From assembly GCA_028829895.1 (NCBI GenBank), contig CM054181.1, forward strand, positions 51,405,759-51,469,758: a DNA stretch of 64,000 nt. The letters run 5' to 3'. This document shows positions 57,088 to 64,000 of this stretch, in pieces; position 1 is the first letter of the stretch; every line of letters starts with the position of its first letter. A program made the translations under genes and the position numbers. This DNA comes from Sinotaia quadrata. Its lineage: Eukaryota; Mollusca; Gastropoda; Architaenioglossa; Viviparidae. The notes beneath the pieces are model-generated. The model was not told where the DNA came from and did not search any database. It saw only the letters and a program-made list of their open reading frames with translations.

Positions 57088-58971
57088 TCTGGGTAAATGT
57101 GTGTGGTAGGTGAGAATTTATGTGTGAGGATGAGTGAATGTGTAAGGTGTGTGAGGATGTAAATCGAAAGTGTGTTGCGTTGGAACATTAAGTAACTTTA
57201 TTATTTGTTGTTGTTGTTTGTTTGTGTAGAAAGTACGTTGACACTCGTTGCTTGATAATATGTTAGCAGATTGCAGTAATGCTAGACTTACCTCTGAAAC
57301 ATCGTGCACTGTCCACACTCAGACAGTGCTCTCGAGATATAAAACTGTCCGCTAGAGTGCGCTCCAGCTGGCGGCAGTTTCCACGCCAATTAAGCTCATG
57401 GCCGCGTGCACAGAGGTCGTCTAGAAATAAAACAAAACATGTATCTGAACTTCTACTTGGTTTACCAATAAGAAAAAGTGAATGCTTAATGATTTTTGTG
57501 TTCTTTCGAAAGCGTCCTGTATTGCTTGTGAATTTGTTGTTTCTGACATATGGCATGTATCGGTAGATAGAATATTTAGAACTGCTAAAAGTAAAGTATA
57601 AAAGGTATATTACATCTTTAAGTAGATGACTTTCAAGCCAAATAACAGAATTAATAATAACTACAAAGGATATTTTTAAAAAATCAGTTCCTTTTATTAG
57701 CGACCTTCAAAGATTAATATTGATGCCTTGGTTCTCCTTTTATACCTAGAAGATTATAATTTTAATTTGACAATGGACAATAAAGATGAAGATTCATGGA
57801 AAAAAATAAGTACCGAAGGGATAAAATGTGTTTACATGACTCTTCGAAACATATAATGAAGTAAAAGTGCATGTAGTAATGAGGGAAAACTGCACATATA
57901 TATATTTATGTGTTTTTAGTTTAAAGTAATTTAATTGTGTAATTGTTGTAAAACGTTTAGAACTTTAAGAGATTAAAACACTTGGTTAGGTTTTCATTAT
58001 CTTACTATTTTTGTGTTTTGTGTATAAGTCATCCACCAGCCGTTTGTGACGTGACTTTATAAACAAATTATGTATATCGTACTCTTCTACTTTCAAATCA
58101 CGGTAAACGTTTTCCTCCCCCTGCCAATACATAATTTTTCTCACACGTTTTTTCATGAAGCCGAAGCATAACAGTGTCTCCAGTTATCCCCCCCCCCTCC
58201 TACGGTAGTCATCCATCTGAAATCATAGGGCCAGCAAGCCTTACCAGGCCGGATCTAGCTCTGATCCTCGGAGCTCACTACTATCATACCAACCGTCAGG
58301 CACCTGAAAAACCTAGTGAAATAGCAATGACCCCACCCCACCCTAGATATAGACTGCACACATGATCGTTGTTTAACGTGTTTGATGATACGAACGAACG
58401 AACTAACTAACGCAGCAGTGTACCGTTCTTCTTTACACTGTCTGAGAATCACAGAACACAATCAACGAGCAGTGAAGAGATGAGAAAACACCTTTATACT
58501 GTCTGTTCTGTACCGCCACCCCCCCCCACGAGAAAACACCTTTATACTGTATGTTCTGTACCGTCACCCCCCCCCCCCACGAGAAAACACCTTTATACTG
58601 TCTGTTCTGTACCGTCACCCCCACCCCACCCGAGAAAGCACCTTTATACTGTCTGTTCTGTACCGTCACACACCCCTGAGAAAACACCTTTATACTGTCT
58701 GTTCTGTACCGTCACACCTCCCCCCCCCCCGAGAAAACACCTTTATACTGTCTGTTCTGTACCGTCACACACCCCTGAGAAAACACCTTTATACTGTCTG
58801 TTCTGTACCGTCACACACACCCTTATCCTCACACTCCCAAACGTAACCACAGGCAGTAAGATTTCCATAATTAAGACATTCGATGATTTAATCCCTAGTA
58901 CAATAGCAAATTGTGCATTGTGGCTTGCAAGCGAGATGATCTGTCATCAACTACACACACTCACACACCCG

Positions 58972-59048
<77 letters not shown>

Positions 59049-60232
59049 CACAAGCAAAATATGTTGTGACTTGCAAGCCAGATGGCCCGTCATCGTTTAC
59101 ACATACACGCACGCACACACAAACACACACTGCAATCACCTCATCGTCCCTTCCGCTATCCATCCATCTTCATGCAACCACACACGCATACCTTAATCTT
59201 AGCGCGATGTTAGCAGTGGTCTAAAGTGCTTCACTCTAAACTGACAGAGACAGCAAGATAACCCGTGACAGTTTCCTCCGACTAAAATACCTTACTCTCT
59301 AAGACGATTGTTTGCGAGGTGTATCCAATAAGCTATACAACTCAGTGAATTATGTCCCCTTGCGTAAGATACCTTTCTCCCGTGAGAGGAGCTCCTCTCT
59401 CGCTTCCAGCTGCTTGAGGTCTTCCTCGAGGGAAAGGATTTGCTGTTCTATGAAGAGGTTCAAGTTCTCCACGGATTGCAGAACTTCATGACTGTATCCT
59501 GCCACTGTCATAACCTGCGTCATCAAAGCGCTGTTCTCAGTCACGTCTTGATTTTTGTGTTTCAAGGTGCTTAAAATCTGCAAGAGGAATTACAAAGCGA
59601 GCAAGATTTACAATGGTATGATCATCACCTTACCTCCCTGCGAAACCGGTAGATAAAAAGCACGAACAAGTGGATTATGGCAGAAAGTAAATACAATTCA
59701 CCTTCCAGAACGTGGCCATGTTTTATGTATATATTTATTTTTTCTGCCCGTAACTCAACTGAAGTCGATGACTTCGTTCATGGTACGCGCGCCCCTCAAA
59801 TTTGGGCGCCCTGGGCGGCCGCTTGTTCGTCTAGTGGTGAAACTTGCTAGCTAGCTAGACAGATAGACAGACTGATAGATAAACAGACACAGACAGATAG
59901 ATAGATATAGATGGATGGATAGATGGATGGACAGATAGATGGATAGATATAGATAGATGGATGGATGGAAGGACGGACAGATAGATGGGGTAACATCAAG
60001 CGTTGTATGTGTAATGTTATGTAATCCATTGAAACAGAACATACAACAGCACAAGAATTGATCCATGGCTTGTCAAAACGTAACGATCATTGACTGTCAT
60101 TTGACGTAATTATTTGACATCTCGATGCTCATAGGTCAAACTGACCTGAGTCAGCTGTTCACAGACAGTATTGAGCGATTCTCCAAGATTTCTGTGGTAT
60201 TCGTCCCCCTGCATATTTTGTTTTTCCGACAT
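43379..60232 (-). CDS. Unrecognised helical/coiled-coil protein, 564 aa, 11 exons, complete
   Basis: Minus-strand exons in order: 60232-60146, 59577-59373, 57420-57292, 55483-55389, 54932-54821, 52208-52120, 51069-50875, 48016-47834, 46583-46416, 45187-44890, 43512-43379. All junctions keep frame and the total is exactly 565 codons. Residues 30-97 and 240-285 are rich in Leu/Glu/Lys/Gln with heptad-like spacing, as in coiled coils; 98-239 also looks helical and might be spectrin-repeat-like. Residues 305-520 are Ser/Asp/Glu-rich and probably disordered. Basic R-R-S-S and R-R-R-F-S sites (about 384 and 531) suit basophilic kinases. No signal peptide, membrane segment or enzyme motif is seen. 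I cannot name the family. Several exons abut minisatellites made of their own splice-junction sequence. Confidence 0.82.
43520..44460. other. Intron 10 of the 11-exon gene
   Basis: CA-rich low-complexity DNA at 44080-44310 and AT-rich sequence; no exon recognised. Confidence 0.55.
44461..44889. repeat. 57-bp minisatellite whose units repeat the exon 10 donor site
   Basis: Seven regular 57-bp units (landmarks at 44521, 44578, 44635 and so on to 44863) plus a diverged first unit. On the minus strand each unit reads TAG|GTAAGC or TAG|GTGAGC, then TAGACGGGTGAGCACAGAGT. The real exon 10 junction reads CAG|GTGAGCTGGACGGG and TGAGCACAGAGT. The array starts at the junction itself. Confidence 0.97.
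44890..45187 (-). CDS. 11-exon gene, exon 10 (two possible acceptors)
   Basis: Acceptor TATTTTCTCAG gives a 99-codon exon beginning V-V-K-E-Y-K-G; donor GCAG|GTGAGC. A second good acceptor, TGTATTTTTCAG, lies exactly 99 nt inside, so starting at 45088 removes 33 residues without changing frame. Confidence 0.8.
45620..46285 (+). repeat. Interspersed repeat R1, long copy
   Basis: Aligns in block order with 53990-54650 over about 650 bp: CTCAACTTACAATTTCCTG, ACAGCATATCAAA, AAAGTCAACTCACATA, TTTTCTACAGCAA, AAGGAGTGCCCAAGG, and an AT-rich tail ending CTCTGTCAT. Confidence 0.85.
46374..46411. repeat. (CA)n directly after the exon 9 donor
   Basis: On the minus strand the exon ends CTG|GTGAG and then runs straight into about 18 CA units. 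Confidence 0.98.
46416..46583 (-). CDS. 11-exon gene, exon 9
   Basis: 56 codons, acceptor TCGGTAG, donor CTG|GTGAGA. A very polar segment: S-P-T-K-D-S-V, D-Y-R-R-S-S-K-S and E-S-D-G-S-D-C-E. Probably disordered. Confidence 0.85.
46800..47480. repeat. Degenerate tandem repeat, ~50-100 bp units, intron 8
   Basis: Diverged units around AATCCATTTGGTTAATTTTC, TAAACTGCAAA and GATATAGTTTAT. Confidence 0.8.
47834..48016 (-). CDS. 11-exon gene, exon 8
   Basis: 61 codons beginning K-Q-Q-Q-E-A-G-D-M, then S-G-L-N-P-E-H-Y-V-M-C-H-E-G-G and L-H-R-C-G-K-V-I-D-L. Acceptor CTTCACAAG; CAAGAAG offers a 3-nt alternative. The donor ATA|GTGGGT is weaker but is the only nearby one that keeps frame into exon 9. 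Confidence 0.75.
48760..49030 (-). repeat. Interspersed repeat R1, inverted partial copy
   Basis: Reads the R1 tail and core in reverse: AGTCAATTTACCTATCCCTA, then CAAACCAGTTCCAACTGGAT, TGTCTCACACTT. Confidence 0.65.
50125..50250. repeat. Interspersed repeat R2, second copy
   Basis: GAGTAATAATGGGTGGATAG, GGGCTCGTTAAATAT and ATTACTCCTTTGGTATG blocks match 9515-9640. Confidence 0.6.
50875..51069 (-). CDS. 11-exon gene, exon 7 (coiled coil)
   Basis: 65 codons, acceptor GTGAATGAAAG, donor AAG|GTGGTT. It contains V-K-Q-L-R-Q-L-E-E-L-Q-K-K-L-H-A-V-L, a clear heptad-type segment, and D-I-L-K-L-V-R-P. Confidence 0.9.
51075..51425. repeat. ~23-bp minisatellite whose units repeat the exon 7 acceptor region
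   Basis: About 15 units of the type TCAGTCACAGACAAACAGAA. On the minus strand each reads TTTGTCTGTGACTGACAG, against TTTGTCTGTGAATGAAAG at the real exon 7 acceptor, which the array adjoins. Confidence 0.95.
51430..51900. other. Middle of intron 6 of the 11-exon gene
   Basis: ATG/GAT-rich low-complexity stretch at 51580-51730; nothing else recognised. Confidence 0.6.
51905..52119. repeat. ~27-bp minisatellite whose units repeat the exon 6 donor junction
   Basis: About eight imperfect units such as CAGTGTACCTGAACAGGCAA plus TGGGT. On the minus strand intact units read CCTGTTCAG|GTACACTGACC, the same as the real junction at 52120 including the last exonic bases. Confidence 0.95.
52120..52208 (-). 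CDS. 11-exon gene, exon 6 (flanked by two minisatellites)
   Basis: 30 codons: D-P-R-T-E-E-Q-R-R-R-G-E-Q-A-L-N-Y-L-N-L and on to ...L-P-V-Q. Acceptor TTCTTCTTTCAG, donor CAG|GTACAC. One array starts at its donor and another at its polypyrimidine tract. Confidence 0.88.
52212..52640. repeat. 19-20-bp minisatellite derived from the exon 6 polypyrimidine tract
   Basis: About 22 units of AAGAAGAATAGTGACATAAA or GCCACATGTAAA type. On the minus strand the units read TATGTCACTATTCTTCTTT, the sequence found just before the CAG of the exon 6 acceptor (TATGTCTCTATTCTTCTTTC). Confidence 0.96.
52640..53990. other. Intron 5 of the 11-exon gene, distal part
   Basis: AT-rich sequence; nothing recognised. 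Confidence 0.55.
53990..54650 (+). repeat. Interspersed repeat R1, long copy
   Basis: Second full-length-like copy, in the same orientation as 45620-46285. Its tail ATAAGGATAGGCAAATTTAC, CTCTGCCAT matches the other copies. Confidence 0.85.
54821..54932 (-). CDS. 11-exon gene, exon 5
   Basis: 37 codons: K-S-I-G-Q-L-L-E-K-W-R-Q-E-R-S-E-S-V-D-T and on to I-L-A-W-L-Q. Helical and amphipathic. Acceptor GTACAAAG, donor CAAG|GTGCAC. Confidence 0.85.
54977..55330. repeat. 44-bp minisatellite filling intron 4
   Basis: About eight copies of CACTCGTTTACAATTCAAAC plus ATCTCTCTGTCAGTGTGTCA. Confidence 0.97.
55389..55483 (-). CDS. 11-exon gene, exon 4
   Basis: 32 codons: D-E-A-T-E-N-L-C-R-T-G-D-M-I-R-V-A-E and on to Q-L-Q-A-T-M. 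Acceptor ATTTTGACAG, donor ATG|GTGGGT. Confidence 0.85.
55490..57290. other. Intron 3 of the 11-exon gene
   Basis: Contains (GT)n at 55789-55863, 56735-56771 and 57012-57082, a GGT run at 56986-57010 and an AAAAGCC run at 56475-56520. The remainder, including 55900-56450, is not recognised. Confidence 0.7.
57292..57420 (-). CDS. 11-exon gene, exon 3
   Basis: Encodes D-D-L-C-A-R-G-H-E-L-N-W-R-G-N-C, R-Q-L-E-R-T-L-A-D-S-F and on to D-S-A-R-C-F-R. Acceptor TTTATTTCTAG, donor AGAG|GTAAGT. Helical, possibly spectrin-repeat-like. Confidence 0.9.
58470..58825. repeat. ~50-bp minisatellite with variable C-runs
   Basis: Seven units of GAGAAAACACCTTTATACTG, TCTGTTCTGTACCGTCAC followed by 3-10 C. Confidence 0.97.
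58977..59042. repeat. (CA)n microsatellite
   Basis: About 32 units. Confidence 0.99.
59373..59577 (-). CDS. 11-exon gene, exon 2 (coiled coil)
   Basis: 68 codons from I-L-S-T-L-K-H-K-N-Q-D-V to a strongly heptad-like L-S-L-E-E-D-L-K-Q-L-E-A-R-E-E-L-L. Acceptor CCTCTTGCAG, donor AAAG|GTATCT. Confidence 0.9.
59850..59985. repeat. GATA/GATG/GACA tetranucleotide tract in intron 1
   Basis: Mixed GATA, GATG, GACA units. In this region a CGCGCGCC/GGGCGCC GC-rich patch sits just before it at 59785-59825. Confidence 0.95.
60146..60232 (-). CDS. 11-exon gene, exon 1 (start codon)
   Basis: 29 codons, M-S-E-K-Q-N-M-Q-G-D and on to E-Q-L-T-Q, donor CAG|GTCAGT. An in-frame TAA lies 24 nt upstream of the ATG, and position -3 is A, so this is the natural start. 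Confidence 0.85.
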
Positions 60233-61868
60233 CTTTTTCTCCTTGTTGACTTCTTACTGCAGTTGTTTGCAAATCTTCTGTCCTACATACATCTCTGCAA
60301 AGACATTAAAAACACGGAGACCACAAATAGGAAATTATCATCATAACAAGCTCGCCCTAGGACCTAAAGACAATAGTGTATTTGAAGGTAGCAGCTAAGA
60401 AGAACCAATTTTACTGCAATGGGGATTTCAAGAACTGATTTATCGTCTGCTGTGAAGATCGACTGCACGACTGAGCAGATGACTAGGCAAAATGTGTGAG
60501 ATAAATAAATGAAAGTGAAGTGTATTGTTAAGTTTGAAATACCACATAACTTACCTTGTTGGGTCATTTACTGTTTATAAGATTCATATATGTTTTCATA
60601 AATGTATAGGTTGTCTTATAATATTCTCATAAACAGAGTCTGATCTCAACCGATATGTAAATTTTGGATATAAAAAAGTGACCTGAGTGGACGAATTATG
60701 AGCCAACCAGATACATAGCTCAGCAAACATAACTTGGGTGGTCGTAATTTAAAAACAAAATCTCAATCTACAGATAAAATCAAAGGAAAGAGAGAGGATT
60801 TAAATCTTGTCAACTCGGATGTCAGTAATCATAGGCAAGGTGCATTAACCATTTATCAATTTTGATCACAAAGTAAATATTTTTAATTTCTTGAGTCCGG
60901 GTTATATTTGACTGACAATATCAATTTAATGCATTTTTGAAGAAAAAGGACAATGTACTCACATAATAAAATAATTATACTATTTAGTTCAAGGTTTTAG
61001 TCATAATTATTGAGATCAGTGTTATTTAGTGTTTGAGGTTTTAAGATTAGTTCAGATCAAAATTACTGTTACTAGTTATTAAGCGTCCGAAATATTAGTC
61101 ACAATTATTTACTCATTCGATTAATTGAGATCTGTTACTAAGTGTTCGGTCATAATTATTTATGCAAGTGATTAGCTAAGATCAGAGTGTGTTCGGTCAT
61201 ACTTATTTATACATTGGATTAATTGAGATCTGTTACTAAGTGTTCGAGTGTATAGTTTTTAATTATTTCTGCATTAAATTCGCTGAGATCAGAGTTATTA
61301 CTAAGTGTGAGAGTTTTTAGTCTACTCATTTAGATTAACTGAGATCAGAATTACTATTTCTATGCAGTATTAGTATATGCTTTACATTTCTGGTATAAAT
61401 TTACAGATATTTCGATAGAAATAGATATTCGAAAACGTACTGCAAATATGGACTCTCACCTTTTAACACAAAGCAGTGACTGAATGGTTGTAGGCAACAG
61501 TGAAAGGATGACGTATTATTTTTCTGTGTTGACGTTCTTGATTTGATCGTCATGCTTTCGTCATATCTCTGTTTCTTTCGTGATTAGATCTTATGTGCTT
61601 GTTGGCAGCTATTGAAAGCGAGGCTCTGCTGGCATCATGATTTTAATGTATGACCGAAGTGAGTTCATAACTCAATGACCTATTTAATGTGTCTGACAGC
61701 AATGAGTTCATAAATAAAACCACACCGACTGGAGAAAACAGTGCACTCCTGGCAATCAAATCAAAACAGTCGTTTGATCAGTAGGTTCTACAGGGGTTTG
61801 TGGGAAAATTCAGTTTTAACCCGTTCACCGCAAGGGGGCCTTAAAAGGCATGCGCGTGCGCACATCGA
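60233..61868. other. 5' flank of the 11-exon gene
   Basis: AT-rich. 61000-61330 holds four to five diverged ~70-bp units (AGTGTTCGGTCATAATTATT, GATTAATTGAGATCTGTTAC). No promoter assigned. Confidence 0.5.
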
Positions 61869-62640
61869 TAGCCACTTAAAAAAAATAACAATCAAGTCAA
61901 GCAGACGATATGTTTGGGTTCAGCAGCCAATCTGCTCTAATTTTATCATTGGCTAACTATTTTTAGAAAGGTATTTTCCATTACAAAGTTCGGAAATCTC
62001 CAGACACCTCACGTTTATCGAAGCTGAGCCGCCATTTTGAACCGAAGTTTGTACTACACATGGCTCGTTTCAAGGACTATTTTCAGTTGTTTGCTTGATC
62101 CTACCTAACGAACTTAATTGTGTAAATAAATTTAACATATTGTAGATGAAATTCGACAGGCCTACTGAATTTTTGGATGTGACCATTTGATAATAAAAAA
62201 TAAAAACCGTTCGGTCTCAAACCGAACCCTCGTGGTCGTCGTTATGACGTCGTTATGATACTATTTTTATCGATGACCACTTTAAAAAAAATACCAATCA
62301 AGGTCAAGGAGAAAGATATGTTTGTGTTCAGCAGCCAATCTGCTCTAATTTTATCATTGGCTAACTAATTTTAGAAAGGTATTTTCCATTACAAAGTTCA
62401 AAAATCCCGAGTCACCCCTCGCTTGTAAAGAAGCTGAGCCGCCATTTTGAACCGGTTTGGAATTATACATTGCACGTTTCAAACACGATTTTTAGTTGAT
62501 TGCCTGATCCTACCTAAAGAACTTTATTGTGTAAATTAATTTAATATATTGTAGATGAAATTCGACAGGCCTACTGAATTTTTGGATGTGACCATTTGAT
62601 AATAAAAAAAAAAAACCGATCAGTCTCAAACCGAACCCTC
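61869..62640. repeat. ~410-bp tandem duplication with YY1-like motifs
   Basis: Two copies, about 61869-62230 and 62277-62640, share CAGCAGCCAATCTGCTCTAA, GAAGCTGAGCCGCCATTTTG and GACAGGCCTACTGAATTTTT. GCCGCCATTTTG at 62028 and 62438 is a minus-strand YY1-type motif. This could be an upstream promoter for the minus-strand gene or an unclassified element. Confidence 0.85.
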
Positions 62641-63227
62641 GTGGTTTTCATATGACTCTTTCGTTTTGTTCAAAATCAACCAATTTCCCCAGAATAATAT
62701 TTATTTACACAAGATAAATTATTATTTATACCATATATTCAAATGGCAATCAACAAAAATCGTTTTCTTTCGGATTTTATTCAAGGAAACATCTAACAAA
62801 TTGACGAAGGTCAACACAAGAAAAAGGTAAGAAAACTTTTTATTTATTTATTTATTTTTGAATTTAAAATAATAATAAGCAAACGTTAAAAAATTAAATA
62901 AATATTTTTAAAATGTCCCCCATAATATTTATTTTGAAAATCATTTTAGAATTGTACGAATTATGCTTGCTTTTAATTATTTAGTAGACTAGTAAAAAAA
63001 AAAAAACGGTGAAAATGTTCCCAAGTTCAACAAAAAGATAAGAAATCTTTGTATTATTTCTTTGTTTTTGAATTCGAAAAAAATTTAAAAAATACTTTTA
63101 AGATTCCTTATTATGTCTATAATAGGTAGTAATTTAAATTTTTAAAATCCATTGATAATTACAGTCGCTTTAAATTTTTTAGCACACTGACCCATTCAGT
63201 TATCGTTAAGCGTCAAACACTACCGTC

Positions 63228-63229
<2 letters not shown>

Positions 63230-63293
<64 letters not shown>
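63230..63293. repeat. (GA)n microsatellite
   Basis: About 32 units. Confidence 0.99.
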
Positions 63294-63296
<3 letters not shown>

Positions 63297-63651
63297 GTAT
63301 ATTTTAATGTGCGAATAATTGTTTTAACTGACTCAAGTATTCTTTGATTTGTATCCTAGGCTACATCACATAAATCTCACGCCAATTTCCTGCCTGTATT
63401 CACTAGCCGGAAATGAAGGGTACATAACTTTCATGGAGAAGTCCAGCCTTGTGCTCTGAAAAAGGCATACAGTCCAAGTGTCATCATGCAGCACGTGATT
63501 AAATGTAACACTGGTCACTTAGCGAAACACAGTAATGACTGTGGACCCCTGATATTTCAGTTTCATTGGATTTGCGGCCTTGGTAGTGAAACAGCATTGT
63601 AATCAGAATTTTACAATTTCACAGGGTAAATTATCGACTTCCTTTACTTAC

Positions 63652-63890
63652 ACATCCAACAGACGAGAGAAAACACGTTGTGTCAGTATGTACATTTTAA
63701 GAATACAACACCAACATTACACATCCAACAGACGAGAGAAAAACACGTTGTGTCAATATATACATTTTAAGAATACTACACCAACATTACACATCCAACA
63801 GACGAGAGAAAAACACGTTGTGTCAATATATACATTTTAAGAATACTACACCAACATTAAACATCCAACAGACGAGAGAAAAACATGTTA
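63652..63890. repeat. Minisatellite, 70-bp unit x 4
   Basis: Landmark ACATCCAACAGACGAGAGAA recurs at 63652, 63721, 63791 and 63861, followed by CACGTTGTGTCAATATATAC. Confidence 0.97.
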
Positions 63891-64000
63891 TAATTGATCG
63901 TTGTGGCGGCAAAAAATGTTTATTTTTGCTTTTCAGGGAAAGAAAAACACGTGTGAACGCTCTCTTCTCTTTTATTTTATAGTTTTATTCTAATATGTTC

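Larger units (their letters stand above)
57425..59370. other. Intron 2 of the 11-exon gene
   Basis: AT-rich first half. A 58140-58440 block may be an unclassified dispersed repeat. Then come the 50-bp array and (CA)n at 58977-59042. Confidence 0.6.
62640..64000. other. Right end of window
   Basis: AT-rich; contains a (GA)n tract at 63230-63293 and the 70-bp array below. No gene recognised. Confidence 0.5.

Noticed and set aside
58480..59196. 238-codon + strand ORF
   Set aside because: It passes through the 50-bp array and (CA)n; no non-repetitive domain.

Overview
The window is animal (metazoan) nuclear DNA. Its genes are split into short exons with GT-AG introns, CpG is scarce outside two promoter-like spots, and non-LTR retrotransposon relics and micro/minisatellites are abundant. 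The protein and retroelement flavour suggests an invertebrate, probably a lophotrochozoan such as a gastropod mollusc. That placement is inference; no species can be named from the sequence alone.

Layout. (1) 1-1147, + strand: the last intron and last coding exon of a SIRT5-type sirtuin (copy A); the rest lies upstream of the window. (2) 1148-10416: spacer with minisatellites, degenerate non-LTR retrotransposon pieces and interspersed repeats. It holds one weak 127-codon ORF on the minus strand. (3) 10417-24961, +: a complete second SIRT5 gene (copy B), 8 exons, about 318 aa, with every catalytic, zinc-binding and acyl-specificity residue present. (4) 25.1-32.4 kb: minisatellites, including a higher-order 60/242-bp array, and one unassigned exon-like segment. 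(5) 32606-40160, +: a four-exon Rab-family small GTPase of 209 aa with a Val in place of the catalytic Gln, Ser in place of Asn in the G4 motif, and a Cys-Cys-Trp C-terminus. (6) 40.2-43.4 kb: degenerate minisatellites. (7) 43379-60232, minus: an 11-exon gene, 564 aa, reconstructed by matching splice phases. It is a helical/coiled-coil-rich protein I do not recognise. (8) 60.2-64 kb: AT-rich upstream DNA with a 410-bp tandem duplication carrying YY1-like motifs.

The three loci have no evident common pathway: SIRT5 is a mitochondrial lysine deacylase, the Rab-like protein a membrane-traffic GTPase, and the third is unknown. The most unusual structural feature is in the 11-exon gene. Several minisatellites abut its exons, and their units repeat the exon's own splice-junction sequence (5' splice sites at 44.89 and 52.12 kb; 3' splice-site sequence at 51.07 and 52.21 kb), as though splice junctions had been amplified in tandem.
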